Part shown: positions 1 through 7,598 of the stretch, in pieces
Numbering within the stretch: position 1 is the stretch's first letter
Layout of the letters: every line of letters begins with the position of its first letter
From: an uncultured Gammaproteobacteria bacterium
GTDB lineage: Bacteria; Pseudomonadota; Gammaproteobacteria; HK1
DNA length: 64,000 nt
Direction of reading: 5' to 3'
Assembly: GCA_958295835.1 (NCBI GenBank)
Contig: OY282378.1
Location: 5,109,694 to 5,173,693 of the forward strand
Translations under genes and position numbers: made by a program
The notes under the pieces: model-generated
What the model was told of the DNA's origin: nothing
Database searches by the model: none
Seen by the model: the letters and a program-made list of their open reading frames with translations, nothing else

Positions 1-151
1 CTCGGATACGCTTCCCTACACGACTCCAGTGGTCTCCAATTCGCTCCTCGGCCGGTGCAGTCGAGATGAAACGTTCGTAGCGGCTTGGATCCGGGTAGAT
101 ATCCATGATACTTCCCGCTCCGCGGAGCATGGCGCGCATTCGATCGGTCAT
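1..151 (-). CDS. Small conserved-looking protein, 3' end outside the window
   Basis: A minus-strand frame opens with ATG at 151 and stays open for 50 codons to the left edge. It is preceded by a strong ribosome site (AAGGAGGT, about 3-5 bases before the ATG), and this decides the start. The peptide begins MTDRMRAMLRGAGSIMDIYP and continues with a charged, Arg-rich stretch (residues about 40-50). No signal peptide or membrane segment is visible. I do not recognise the family and the C-terminus is missing, so no function is offered. It is divergent from the MFS gene at 502. Confidence 0.6.
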   Translation of the reverse strand, partial: MTDRMRAMLRGAGSIMDIYPDPSRYERFISTAPAEERIGDHWSRVGKRIR

Positions 152-298
152 CGGGACCTCCTTGACGACGACTGCATGGGTTCCGGAGCCGTCCGCCCCT
201 TCTGCAGCCACCCCGGACTGTTGACGGAAAGAGGAATCTGCCACATGGCGAGGAAGATAGCACGAGAGGACGGCCCACACGGTCCTCGTGCCAGAGGG

Positions 299-345
299 CG
301 ACCGCTGACGCGGTCGCTTGGCGATTCCGCTACGCGGAATCGCGG
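299..345 (+). repeat. Double-hairpin dispersed repeat, copy 1
   Basis: Two adjacent inverted repeats: GACCGC/GCGGTC around 299-315, then GATTCCGC-TAC-GCGGAATC at 323-341. The reverse complement of 7553-7598 aligns along nearly the whole unit, so this is a REP-like dispersed element rather than a one-off hairpin. No transposase or REP-associated gene is nearby. Confidence 0.6.
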
Positions 346-377
346 ATGCCCCCGGCGAACGCTGGCGCAGGTGCCTT

Positions 378-456
378 CGGCCAATGCGGTGGACGGATGG
401 GACCGCCGCCGCGGTCGCCCCGGCCAACGCGGTGGACGGACGGAACCGCCGCCGCG
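378..456 (+). repeat. Tandem pair of 36-bp units
   Basis: Positions 378-413 and 421-456 are near-identical 36-mers beginning CGGCCAAYGCGGTGGACGGA and ending with ACCGCCGCCGCG, a 43-bp period. They lie just upstream of the MFS gene. They may be a regulatory repeat or a decayed coding repeat; the sequence does not decide. Confidence 0.6.
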
Positions 457-501
457 CACATCGATGGTACAGGACACCGGATCAGGAGCTCTCCGGCCGA
501 G

Positions 502-1797
502 ATGACACGCGACCGCCTGAATTTCCTCTTCCTGAACGTCGGGCATTTCCTCGACCATCTCTTCATGCTGGTCTTTGCGACGGTCGCGGCGCTGCGGCTC
601 ACCGAGGAGTGGGGCATGAGCTACGCGGCGCTCATCCCCTACGCGACGCCGGGCTTCGTCGCGTTCGGGATCGGCGCCATCCCGGCCGGATGGATCGCGG
701 ACAAGTGGAGCCGGGAAGGGATGATGGTGATCTTCTTCATCGGCATCGGGGCGAGCTCGATCGCGACGGCGCTCGCGGGCTCTCCCGTCGAGATCGCGCT
801 GGGCCTGCTCGCGATCGGGCTGTTCGCCGCGATCTACCACCCGGTCGGTCTCGCGATGGTCGTGCACGGGCGGGAGAAGACCGGCATGCCGCTCGCGATC
901 AACGGCGTCTTCGGCAACCTGGGGGTCGCCGCCGCCGCGCTGCTCACCGGCTGGCTCATCGACACCGCGGGCTGGCGTAGCGCGTTCGTCCTGCCCGGCG
1001 CTGTCTCCATCGGCCTCGGTGCGGCCTACGCGGTTTTCGTATGGTCCGGAAGGGCGGACCGGGCCGGTCGCACGGGCAACGGCGGCGGCAGCGCGGCCGC
1101 AAGGCAGACCGCGGCCGCAAGGCAGGCCGTGGCTGCGAGCCAAGCCGCGACCGCCGGACAGGCACCGGCTGCGGAGCAGCCGGCAGCCGGCCCCTCCTCC
1201 ATCGGGCGCGCGGCGTTCGTGCGGGTATTCGCGATCATCGTGTTCACGACCGCCATCGGCGGCCTCATCTTTCAGAGCACCACCTTCGCACTCCCCAAGA
1301 TCTTCGACGAACGGCTCGCCGGGATCGCCGGATCCGCCACCGCGGTCGGCGGTTATGCATTCGTCGTGTTCGCGGTCGCGGCCCTCGCCCAGCTCGTGGT
1401 CGGCTATCTCGTCGACCGCCACTCCGTGCGCACCGTCTTCGCGTTCGTCGCGGGATTGCAGGCGGTGTTCTTCGCGCTCATGTACCAGCTCGCCGGGGCT
1501 GCCGCCCTGATCGTCGCCGTCGCCTTCATGCTCGTCGTATTCGGCCAGATCCCGATCAACGACGTGCTGGTCGGCAGGATCACGAAGAGCGAGTGGCGCA
1601 GCCGCGTCTACTCCATCCGCTACATCGTGACCTTCTCGGTCATGGCCTCCACCCTGCCCCTGATCGCGGGGATTCATGCGAGCTGGGGCTTCGGCGCGCT
1701 CTTCGTGGTGCTGGCGGCCGCGGCGGGCGGGATCTTCGCGGCGGTCCTGCTGCTGCCGCGCACCGGTCCGATCGTCGGACGGCCTTCCCCGGCGTGA
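502..1797 (+). CDS. Major facilitator superfamily (MFS) transporter
   Basis: A 431-residue inner-membrane carrier with about twelve hydrophobic segments. The N-terminal half (from MTRDRLNFLFLNVGHFLDHL) carries the MFS loop-2/3 pattern (GWIADKWSREG, residues about 68-80). A long Ala/Gly/Gln-rich hydrophilic loop at residues about 183-232 separates the two six-helix halves, and the second half starts near AAFVRVFAII. I chose ATG 502 because AGGAG lies 13 bases upstream and it gives a normal N-terminus; the upstream open frame translates repeats. It precedes the UxaA-type lyase genes on the same strand, so it probably imports their substrate (a sulfonate or sugar acid), which is inference. The substrate cannot be read from sequence. 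Confidence 0.85.
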   Translation: MTRDRLNFLFLNVGHFLDHLFMLVFATVAALRLTEEWGMSYAALIPYATPGFVAFGIGAIPAGWIADKWSREGMMVIFFIGIGASSIATALAGSPVEIALGLLAIGLFAAIYHPVGLAMVVHGREKTGMPLAINGVFGNLGVAAAALLTGWLIDTAGWRSAFVLPGAVSIGLGAAYAVFVWSGRADRAGRTGNGGGSAAARQTAAARQAVAASQAATAGQAPAAEQPAAGPSSIGRAAFVRVFAIIVFTTAIGGLIFQSTTFALPKIFDERLAGIAGSATAVGGYAFVVFAVAALAQLVVGYLVDRHSVRTVFAFVAGLQAVFFALMYQLAGAAALIVAVAFMLVVFGQIPINDVLVGRITKSEWRSRVYSIRYIVTFSVMASTLPLIAGIHASWGFGALFVVLAAAAGGIFAAVLLLPRTGPIVGRPSPA

Positions 1798-1940
1798 ACG
1801 CTTCGTCCCGCCGCGGCCGGCGCCGCGGGCGCGACCCATTCCGCAGCGTGAAATCGCCCCGACCCGCGCAGCCGTCGCGCTTCGGGCCGGGGGCCGGATT
1901 CGATACACTCCCCGGCCGAACGAACCATCGGACCCTTCCC

Positions 1941-2228
1941 ATGAAGCAAGTCGTCGTACTGAACGACGCGGACAACGTCGCGACGAGCCTCGCGCCGCTC
2001 GATGCGCAGTCCCGGGTCGAAGTAGAGCTGGACGGCCAGAGCCGGACCGTCACCGTGCTCGACCCCATTCCCTTCGGTCACAAGCTCGCGATACGCACTC
2101 TGTCCCCCGGCGACGACGTGCTGAAGTACGGCGAGGTGATCGGACGCGCGAGCGAAGCCATCGAGCCCGGCCGATGGGTGCACGTACACAACGTCGAATC
2201 GGTGCGCGGAAGAGGAGACATCGAATGA
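1941..2228 (+). CDS. UxaA-family small subunit (SAF domain), SuyA-like
   Basis: A 95-residue cytoplasmic protein consisting of one SAF domain, the N-terminal module of altronate/galactarate dehydratases. Conserved features include PFGHKLAIRTLSPGDDVLKYGE (residues about 46-67), the usual small-subunit signature. The stop overlaps the start of the next gene (TGA within ATGA), so the two are translationally coupled. Full-length altronate dehydratases carry both domains in one chain of about 495 residues. A split pair of about 95 and 385 residues is the arrangement known for (2R)-sulfolactate sulfo-lyase SuyA/SuyB and for some aldonate lyases. The sulfolactate reading is supported by the Ldh2-type dehydrogenase at 3553 and Xsc at 21.5 kb, but is not proven. 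Confidence 0.82.
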   Translation: MKQVVVLNDADNVATSLAPLDAQSRVEVELDGQSRTVTVLDPIPFGHKLAIRTLSPGDDVLKYGEVIGRASEAIEPGRWVHVHNVESVRGRGDIE

Positions 2229-3382
2229 CCGACACCTTCCTCGGCTACCGCCGCGCCGACGGCCGCGTGGGCGTGCGCAACGTCGTCGCCGTTCTCTCCG
2301 CGATGGACAACACCAATCCGAGCGCCGAGCGTATCGCGTCGATGGTGAACGGCACCGCGGTTCTGGCCACGCCCTTCGGACGCGGGCAGATCGGCGTGGA
2401 CTTCGAAGTGACCCGCCGCACGCTGGCCGGCATCGCCGGCCACCCGAACGTGGCCGGGGTCCTCGTGCTGAGCTTGAGCCTCGCATCGGGCCGGGAGCTC
2501 GCGGACCGGGTGCGCGCGACCGGCAAGCCGGTCGAGGTCCTGGGGTTGCAGGAGAGCGGCAGCGCGCTGGCAATGACCATGGAAGGGGTCCGAATCGCGG
2601 CGCGGCTCGTCCTCGAAGCATCGGAGCTGGCCCGCGAGCCGTGCGCACTCGAAGCCCTGACGGTGGGGGTCGAGTGCGGCGGCTCGGACACCACCTCCGG
2701 CCTCGCATCGAATCCGGCGGTGGGCCGCTTCTCCGACCGGCTGGTCGACTCCGGCGGGACCGTCATCCTCTCCGAGCCCGCGGAGTTCATGGGCGCCGAG
2801 CACATCCTCGCGGCTCGCGCGGAGAATCCGGACGACGCTCGCAAGATCCGCGACATGGTGCGGTGGTTCGAAGACGAGGCGAAACGCAACGGCGTGGACA
2901 TGCGGGGCACCAACCCGACCCCGGACAACATCGAAGGGGGGCTGACGACGCTGGAGGAGAAATCGCTCGGGGCCATCGCCAAGGGCGGCACCCGGCCGAT
3001 CGTGGAAGTGACCGACTACTCCGAGCCCCCGAGCCGGCGCGGCCTCGTGGTCATGAATACGCCCTCCGCCGCGTGCGAGTCGATGACCGGGCTCGCGGCA
3101 GGCGGCGCGCAGATCATCATCTTCTCCACCGGCCGGGGCAACGCCATCGGCGCTCCCGTCGCACCCACCGTCAAGGTCACCGGCAACCCGAACACCGCCC
3201 GTACGATGGGCGAGAACATGGATGTGGACGTGAGCGCCATCCTCACCGGCGAAGAGAATCTGGATGCGGCGGGTGAGCGGGTCTGGGAGCGCGTGGTCAA
3301 GGTGGCCAATGGCGCCCTGACGAGCTGCGAGGTCCTCAACGAGCAGCAGCTCTCGGTCAGCCGCTTCGGCCCGTCGGTGTAG
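2225..3382 (+). CDS. UxaA-family lyase large subunit, SuyB-like
   Basis: A 385-residue cytoplasmic lyase of the altronate dehydratase C-terminal family. It opens TFLGYRRADGRVGVRN (family start), has a conserved cysteine block VGVECGGSDTTSGLASNP (about 147-165) and ends with the TGRGNAIGAPVAP block (about 301-313), where family members place metal-ligand and substrate residues. It would act with the SAF subunit whose stop it overlaps by three bases, eliminating water (sugar acids) or sulfite (sulfolactate) from a 2-hydroxy acid. The 385-residue size matches SuyB better than single-chain UxaA. Alternatives are an aldonate, galactarate or altronate-type dehydratase; the substrate is undecided. 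Confidence 0.85.
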   Translation: MTDTFLGYRRADGRVGVRNVVAVLSAMDNTNPSAERIASMVNGTAVLATPFGRGQIGVDFEVTRRTLAGIAGHPNVAGVLVLSLSLASGRELADRVRATGKPVEVLGLQESGSALAMTMEGVRIAARLVLEASELAREPCALEALTVGVECGGSDTTSGLASNPAVGRFSDRLVDSGGTVILSEPAEFMGAEHILAARAENPDDARKIRDMVRWFEDEAKRNGVDMRGTNPTPDNIEGGLTTLEEKSLGAIAKGGTRPIVEVTDYSEPPSRRGLVVMNTPSAACESMTGLAAGGAQIIIFSTGRGNAIGAPVAPTVKVTGNPNTARTMGENMDVDVSAILTGEENLDAAGERVWERVVKVANGALTSCEVLNEQQLSVSRFGPSV

Positions 3383-3552
3383 GCGCTCGTTCGAGACGGT
3401 CGGGGCACGCGGAGAGGTGGCAGGGTCGAGCCACGTGGCGCGGCGGCGCCCAAGCCGTGCATCGCACGAGCCCGCGGGATTGCCCGATCCCTGAAAGCTG
3501 CCCGGCGCCATGACCCTGCACGGCGATCCGGGGAAGGACACGGGATGGATCG

Positions 3553-4560
3553 ATGGCGGATGCGCAACGACTTCAGCTCGACGAGCTGCACGCTCTCATC
3601 GTCGAGATCCTGGTTGCCCACGACACCGCCCGCGACAACGCGGAGCAGGTGGCAAGGGCGCTGGTCGCGGCGGAGGCCGACGGACAGAAGGGGCACGGAG
3701 CGTCGAGGATCCCGTCGTATGCGGCACAGGCGCGCAGCGGCAAGGTCGACGGCCATGCCACGCCGGAGGCGATCGGGCTGAGCGGCTCGGCCGCCGTCGT
3801 CGATGCCCGCGACGGATTCGCCTACCCGGCCATCGCGCTCGCGCAGCAGACCCTCCGGGACTGCCTCGTGGCCTCGCCGCTGGCCGCCGCGGTCATCCGC
3901 AACTCGCACCACTCCGGGGTCATCGCCCATCACATCGAGCCGCTCGCGCGGGCCGGCTTCATCGCCATGAGCGTGGGCAACGGACCCCAGGCCATCGCCC
4001 CGTGGGGCGGCCACCGCGGACTGTTCGGCACCAACCCGATCGGGTTCGCCGCGCCCCGGGCCGACGATCCGCCGCTCGTCATCGACATGAGCCTGAGCAA
4101 GGTGGCGCGCGGCCGGATCAACGTCGCCGCCCAGGCGGGCGAGCCCATTCCCCGGGACTGGGCGTTCGATGCCGACGGCAACCCGACGACCGACGCCGGG
4201 GAGGCCATGGCCGGCACGATGGCTCCGATCGGAGACGCCAAGGGCGCACAGCTCGCCCTGATGGTGGAGATACTCGCCGGCGCGCTGTCGGCATCGTGCT
4301 TCGGCTTCGAGTCCAGCTCCTATTTTACGGCCGAGGGTCCGCCCCCGCGGGCGGGCCAGTTCCTGCTGGCCATGGACCCGGCTCCCTTCTCGGAGGGCCG
4401 GTTCGGGGCCCGTCTGGAAGACCTCCTCGCCGCCATCGAGGAGCAGCCCGGCGCCCGGCTGCCGGGGCAGCGCCGGTTCGCACTGCGAGAGCAGGCCGAA
4501 CGCGACGGCGTCACGATTCCCCGGGCACTGTACGAGCAACTGATGTCGCTGCGCGGTTGA
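3553..4560 (+). CDS. Ldh2-family malate/lactate/sulfolactate dehydrogenase
   Basis: A 335-residue NAD(P)-dependent 2-hydroxy-acid dehydrogenase of the malate/L-lactate (Ldh2) family, which includes MDH, YiaK, ureidoglycolate dehydrogenase and (R)-sulfolactate dehydrogenase ComC. Typical blocks are HGASRIPSYA (about 49-58), the NSHHSGVIAHH nucleotide/substrate region (about 116-126), GTNPIGFAAP (about 158-167) and DMSLSKVARGRI. ATG 3553 fits the family N-terminus. It lies 170 bp after the lyase gene on the same strand. With a SuyAB-like lyase it would interconvert sulfolactate enantiomers or the keto acid; with an aldonate lyase it would oxidise a sugar acid. Family is certain, substrate is inference. 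Confidence 0.88.
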   Translation: MADAQRLQLDELHALIVEILVAHDTARDNAEQVARALVAAEADGQKGHGASRIPSYAAQARSGKVDGHATPEAIGLSGSAAVVDARDGFAYPAIALAQQTLRDCLVASPLAAAVIRNSHHSGVIAHHIEPLARAGFIAMSVGNGPQAIAPWGGHRGLFGTNPIGFAAPRADDPPLVIDMSLSKVARGRINVAAQAGEPIPRDWAFDADGNPTTDAGEAMAGTMAPIGDAKGAQLALMVEILAGALSASCFGFESSSYFTAEGPPPRAGQFLLAMDPAPFSEGRFGARLEDLLAAIEEQPGARLPGQRRFALREQAERDGVTIPRALYEQLMSLRG

Positions 4561-4650
4561 GGTCCGGCCTGCTACCCGGCGCGCACGACCGTTCGGGTCG
4601 GCCGGCACGACCGCCGCGCCGGAGATGACGCACGTCCGGACCGGCACCGC

Positions 4651-5004
4651 TCAACCGGACCACCACACCGAGTAGCCGTGCGGGGAGACGATGACGGGCA
4701 CGTGATAGCGGGCCTCCGGGTCGGGCAGCCTCAGACGAAAGACCACTTCCGGCATGATTCGAGCCTGCTCGACGAGCCCCTGCCGATCGAAGTACCCGCC
4801 GGTGTGGAATACGAGTTCGTAGACCCTCCCCTCGTCGGCGCCGTCCACCTCGGCGGTGCCGACGATGCGGCCGTCCGCACCGCTCTCCACACTGAAGACC
4901 GGCTCGGCCCGGTCGTCGTCGCCGATACGGCGGAGATCGACCCGGACACCGCAGGCGTGCGTGCCGCTCACCGCATCGAGGACATGTGAAGTGATCGTTG
5001 CCAT
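4651..5004 (-). CDS. Transthyretin-like protein / 5-hydroxyisourate hydrolase homologue
   Basis: A 117-residue protein covering the whole transthyretin fold. HIU hydrolase hallmarks are present near the N-terminus (ITSHVLDAVSG, His7) and at YHVPVIVSPHGYS near the end. In true 5-hydroxyisourate hydrolases the chain ends in a near-invariant YRGS that shapes the active site. Here it ends SVWWSG, so Tyr-Arg is replaced. It could be a divergent hydrolase of urate breakdown, or a family member recruited to another substrate; no other urate gene is present. ATG 5004 has GGGAGA at normal spacing; ATG 5010 is in frame two codons upstream. It is convergent with the Ldh2-type gene at 3553. Confidence 0.82.
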   Translation of the reverse strand: MATITSHVLDAVSGTHACGVRVDLRRIGDDDRAEPVFSVESGADGRIVGTAEVDGADEGRVYELVFHTGGYFDRQGLVEQARIMPEVVFRLRLPDPEARYHVPVIVSPHGYSVWWSG

Positions 5005-5110
5005 GACCATGGATCTCCCGTATGCAGAACCTGTCCCAACGTCGCCGGCCGGAATCACCGGCCTCTCGGTCCATATTTCAACCATTTGATATTCAACGTT
5101 ATTCTGACCA

Positions 5111-6337
5111 TCAGGAGACGGTGGCCCGCGATCTCGATGGCAAGACGCGCTCCGGCCGGATCTGCCCGGGCGGCTCGCGCGGATCGACGGCGGACGATCG
5201 GTCGGCGCCCCCGCGGGCCAGCACCCGCTCGTCGAGCGCGCCGATGTCGGTGCGGCCGATCTGGGCCAGCGCGACACCGACCTCCTCCGCCAGCAGCTCG
5301 ATGATGCGATACACCCCGGCTCGACCGCCCGCGCCGGCCGCGTAGAGAAACGGCCGGCCCAGCATGACGTAGCTCGCGCCGAGCGCGAATGCCTTGACGA
5401 TGTCCTCGCCGTCACGGAGCCCGCTGTCGAACAGCAGCGGGTAGTCCGGGCCGACAGCGTGCCGGATACCGGGCAAGGCGTCGATTGCAGCCGGCGCGCT
5501 GTCGAGCTGGCGACCGCCGTGGTTCGAGACGTAGACCGCATCGGCTCCCGCGTCCCTGATTCCGGCCGCGTCGTCGGGCGACAGCACCCCCTTGACGATG
5601 AGACGGTGGGGCCAGAGATCGCGCAACGCATCAAGGAACGCCCAATCCACCGCGCCGCGGCTTCGAGAGCGATCGAACGCGCGCGACGAACCGCCGCGGT
5701 CGGGCCTGTTGTTCGCGAACCTGGGCACACCGTGCATCAGGGTCGCCAGCGACCAGCGGGGGTGGAGTGCGAAGTCCAGGAGCTGGGAGGGGCCGATCCG
5801 GAACGGCGTCCTGAAGCCCCGGCGCAGCTCGCGCCGTCGCCGGGAGAGGATCGGGGTATCGACGGTGAGGACGAGATGCTCGTAGCCGGCGTCGCGGGCG
5901 CGCCGCACCAGGTCCCGGCCGGTCTCCGGAGCGCTGACGTAGAGCTGGAACCATGCATTGTCGCCGGCGCGGGCGCGGCAGCGCTCGAGCGAGGTGGAGG
6001 CGGCGGTGGACAGGCAATGGGGGATCGAGTGGTCGCGCGCAGCATCCCCGAAGGCGCGATCCGCACCCGGCCAGGCGAGGTCGCACATCCCCATCGGCGC
6101 GATGCCGAAGGGCAGATCCCACCGGCGCCCCAGGAGATCGCAGGCGATCCGCCGCGCCTCGACGTTCACCAGCACCCGTGGCAGCAGCTCGATCCGGTCG
6201 AGCGCCTCGCGGTTGCGGCGGCTGGCCCTCTCCTCGCCGGCGCCGCCGTCGATGAAATCGAACAGCATCCGCGGCAGCCGCCGCCGGGCGGCCCGCCGTG
6301 CGTCCTCGCTGCACTGGATGTGGTCCAGTCGCGCCAT
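5111..6337 (-). CDS. FMN-dependent 2-hydroxy-acid oxidase/dehydrogenase (LldD/glycolate oxidase family)
   Basis: A 408-residue TIM-barrel flavoprotein. Family blocks: FDFIDGGAGEE near the N-terminus (about 27-37), LPFGIAPMG, FQLYV (about 131-135, active-site Tyr), LTVDTPILSRRRRELRRGF, and the catalytic-His/FMN block YVSNHGGRQLDS (about 266-277), followed by DSGLRDGEDIVKAFALGASYVMLGR. All expected catalytic residues look intact. It would oxidise an L-2-hydroxy acid (lactate, glycolate or mandelate class) and pass electrons to oxygen or the quinone pool. The Arg/Pro-rich tail (about 375-408) is longer than usual. Its start lies two bases from the end of a 22-codon remnant (6339-6407), so its own upstream gene has decayed. 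Confidence 0.88.
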   Translation of the reverse strand: MARLDHIQCSEDARRAARRRLPRMLFDFIDGGAGEERASRRNREALDRIELLPRVLVNVEARRIACDLLGRRWDLPFGIAPMGMCDLAWPGADRAFGDAARDHSIPHCLSTAASTSLERCRARAGDNAWFQLYVSAPETGRDLVRRARDAGYEHLVLTVDTPILSRRRRELRRGFRTPFRIGPSQLLDFALHPRWSLATLMHGVPRFANNRPDRGGSSRAFDRSRSRGAVDWAFLDALRDLWPHRLIVKGVLSPDDAAGIRDAGADAVYVSNHGGRQLDSAPAAIDALPGIRHAVGPDYPLLFDSGLRDGEDIVKAFALGASYVMLGRPFLYAAGAGGRAGVYRIIELLAEEVGVALAQIGRTDIGALDERVLARGGADRSSAVDPREPPGQIRPERVLPSRSRATVS

Positions 6338-6338
6338 G

Positions 6339-6407
6339 TCAGCTCCGGCCGAGCAGCTCGATCACGGCCTGCGCCAGGGTCTCGACGTCCTCGGCAACGA
6401 CGATCAT
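6339..6407 (-). pseudogene. 22-codon coding remnant upstream of the 2-hydroxy-acid oxidase
   Basis: ATG at 6407 preceded by GAGGAG gives MIVVAEDVETLAQAVIELLG and two more codons, and stops one base before the oxidase start. The spacing suggests a translationally coupled gene. At 22 residues it is either the tail of a deleted gene or a leader. No family recognised. Confidence 0.35.
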
Positions 6408-6417
6408 CTACCGCTCC

Positions 6418-6642
6418 TCACGATCCACATGCGCCCGGAACCGGACGTCCTACGGTCGCTGGACGCCCTCGCGGTTCAGAATCACGGAATAGACGGAGAA
6501 TGTTGGAGAACAGCAGGCAGCCGGCATCGCCGAACCAGATCGGACCTTCGGTCCAGTCGAATCCGGAGGCGATCTGCTTGAAGGGGGCGTTCCTCAGTAC
6601 ATAGGTACGGAAGATCGGATCGATCGCTTCGAAGAATGACAT
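6418..6642 (-). pseudogene. N-terminal fragment of an SMP-30/gluconolactonase-family gene
   Basis: The minus-strand frame from ATG 6642 reads MSFFEAIDPIFRTYVLRNAP, then QIASGFDWTEGPIWFGDAG and LLFSNI, the opening of the SMP-30/gluconolactonase/LRE family (the xxEGPxW block is its signature and binds the divalent metal). Homology stops near 6500, after LLFSNI. The remaining residues do not belong to the family, and nearly 250 residues of propeller are missing. It is therefore a truncated relic of a lactonase of sugar-acid catabolism. The neighbouring relics (idonate dehydrogenase, tartronate-semialdehyde reductase type) fit the same pathway class. Confidence 0.75.
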
Positions 6643-6784
6643 GCTGTCCCTCTCGTCGATGGGAGACCGGCAGACGGGATCTTAATCGACCGCGGCCCGG
6701 TAGAACGGAGTTCGCAGCCGTCCCGCCCCTCGGCGCCACGGCCGTCCCCCGGTTCGATACGCAAGCCGAAGCGGAATCCGGAGA

Positions 6785-6811
6785 CCGTCCGCCCTGCCCG
6801 GAGGCGGACGG
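6785..6811 (-). terminator. Nine-base-pair stem-loop after the dehydrogenase relic
   Basis: CCGTCCGCC at 6785-6793 pairs perfectly with GGCGGACGG at 6803-6811 around a nine-base loop. It lies 20 bp downstream of the stop of the minus-strand idonate-dehydrogenase relic. There is no T-run, so termination is only plausible. Confidence 0.35.
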
Positions 6812-6830
6812 CGCGGGGCCGGTCGAGAAA

Positions 6831-7008
6831 TCAGTCGAAGGTGATCCGGGTCTTCATCGCATGGCCGCGATCGTTTGCGATCCGGAACGCGAGCTCGGCG
6901 TCGTCCAGGGGAATGGTATGCGTGATCACCGGCTTCACGTCGATGAGCCCGGACTGCATCAGCCTCACCGCGGCCGAGAACTCCTCATGGAACCGGAACG
7001 AGCCGCTT
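6831..7008 (-). pseudogene. C-terminal fragment of an L-idonate 5-dehydrogenase-like zinc alcohol dehydrogenase
   Basis: The minus strand from about 7008 to the TGA at 6831-6833 encodes SFRFHEEFSAAVRLMQSGLI, then DVKPVITHTIPLDDAELAFR and RGHAMKTRITFD. This is the usual last 60 residues of L-idonate 5-dehydrogenase-type medium-chain dehydrogenases (Phe-Arg-Phe...Glu-Glu-Phe, Val-Lys-Pro, and the terminal Met-Lys-x-x-x-x-Phe). The Rossmann and zinc regions are gone: the next bases belong to a reductase relic on the other strand, so two truncated genes meet head on near 7008. Confidence 0.75.
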
Positions 7009-7341
7009 CATGGCCGTCGCGGAGGCGACCCGATTGGCGCTGGACGCCGGGGGGGATGCCACCAGGATCCCGGAGGCGCTGAGCGGCGGGCGGGCCGACA
7101 GCACCATCCTGCAAGAGTTCATGGTGAAGTTTGCGGCCAGGGACTACACGCCCACCGGCCGGATAGACAACATGGTCAAGGATCTGAACGGCGTGCAGGA
7201 CCTGGCGCGCACGACGGGAACCGCGATGCCCCTGACCGCGGCGTGCGCCGAGGTCCACTGGTTGCTCGCCTCGGCGGGGCCGACAATGCGGCCCTGATGA
7301 AGTACTTCGAAGGACCCGGCATGGAAGGCGTCCCGACGTGA
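7009..7341 (+). pseudogene. C-terminal half of a GarR/3-hydroxyisobutyrate dehydrogenase-like gene, frameshifted
   Basis: The plus strand reads MAVAEATRLALDAGGDATRI, with PEALSGGRADSTILQEF, FAARDYTPTGRIDNMVKDLN and GTAMPLTAACAEVHWLLASA. This is the all-alpha C-terminal domain of tartronate-semialdehyde reductase / 3-hydroxyisobutyrate dehydrogenases, with the usual Lys-Asp-Leu. Near 7275 the frame shifts: the expected tail GGADNAALMKYFEG continues in another frame to 7341. The N-terminal Rossmann half is absent. The gene is dead. Confidence 0.72.
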
Positions 7342-7468
7342 GCGCCCGTCGATTCGCTCCACGATATCGAGCCGTACATGTCAACCCTGTCGAGCAGATC
7401 GCTCGTCAGGCGCCGGCCTCGGAAGGTGTAGAGAGGACGAGTCGCGCCCGATGGTGGTTTTCGCAAAT

Positions 7469-7484
7469 TTGTTTGCGGTAACAT
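7469..7484. promoter_or_regulatory. GntR/IdnR (LacI-family)-like operator candidate
   Basis: TTGTTTGCGGTAACAT matches 13 of 16 positions of the gluconate/idonate operator consensus as I remember it (ATGTTACCGGTAACAT). It overlaps a perfect inverted repeat CGCAAA-TTTG-TTTGCG (7462-7477). Neighbouring relics belong to gluconolactone/idonate-type catabolism. No LacI-family gene lies in the window. Confidence 0.35.
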
Positions 7485-7552
7485 ACCCAAGGCGGCCGAA
7501 CATCGTCAGGGACGATCGTGCGAGAGAACAGCATGACGACGGTCCCGACCGC

Positions 7553-7598
7553 CCGCAGTTCCGCTTGGCGGAATCGTCAAGCGACCGCGCCAGCGGTC
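7553..7598 (-). repeat. Double-hairpin dispersed repeat, copy 2 (inverted)
   Basis: It contains TTCCGC-TTG-GCGGAA (7559-7573) and CGACCGC-GCCA-GCGGTCG (about 7582-7599). Its reverse complement matches the element at 299-345, including the spacer between the two hairpins. It abuts the decayed ABC ATPase start. Confidence 0.6.

Larger units (their letters stand above)
152..501. other. Divergent intergenic region carrying repeats
   Basis: This 350-bp gap separates a minus-strand small gene from the plus-strand MFS gene. I see no convincing gene. It holds a double-hairpin repeat (299-345) and two 36-bp tandem units (378-413 and 421-456). A frame is open from 346 into the MFS gene, but it translates those repeats and lacks a ribosome site. 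Confidence 0.6.

Noticed and set aside
148..1908. Very long minus-strand open frame opposite the MFS gene (586 codons)
   Set aside because: Antisense of a clear transporter in GC-rich DNA; Arg/Asp/Gly-rich composition without motifs.
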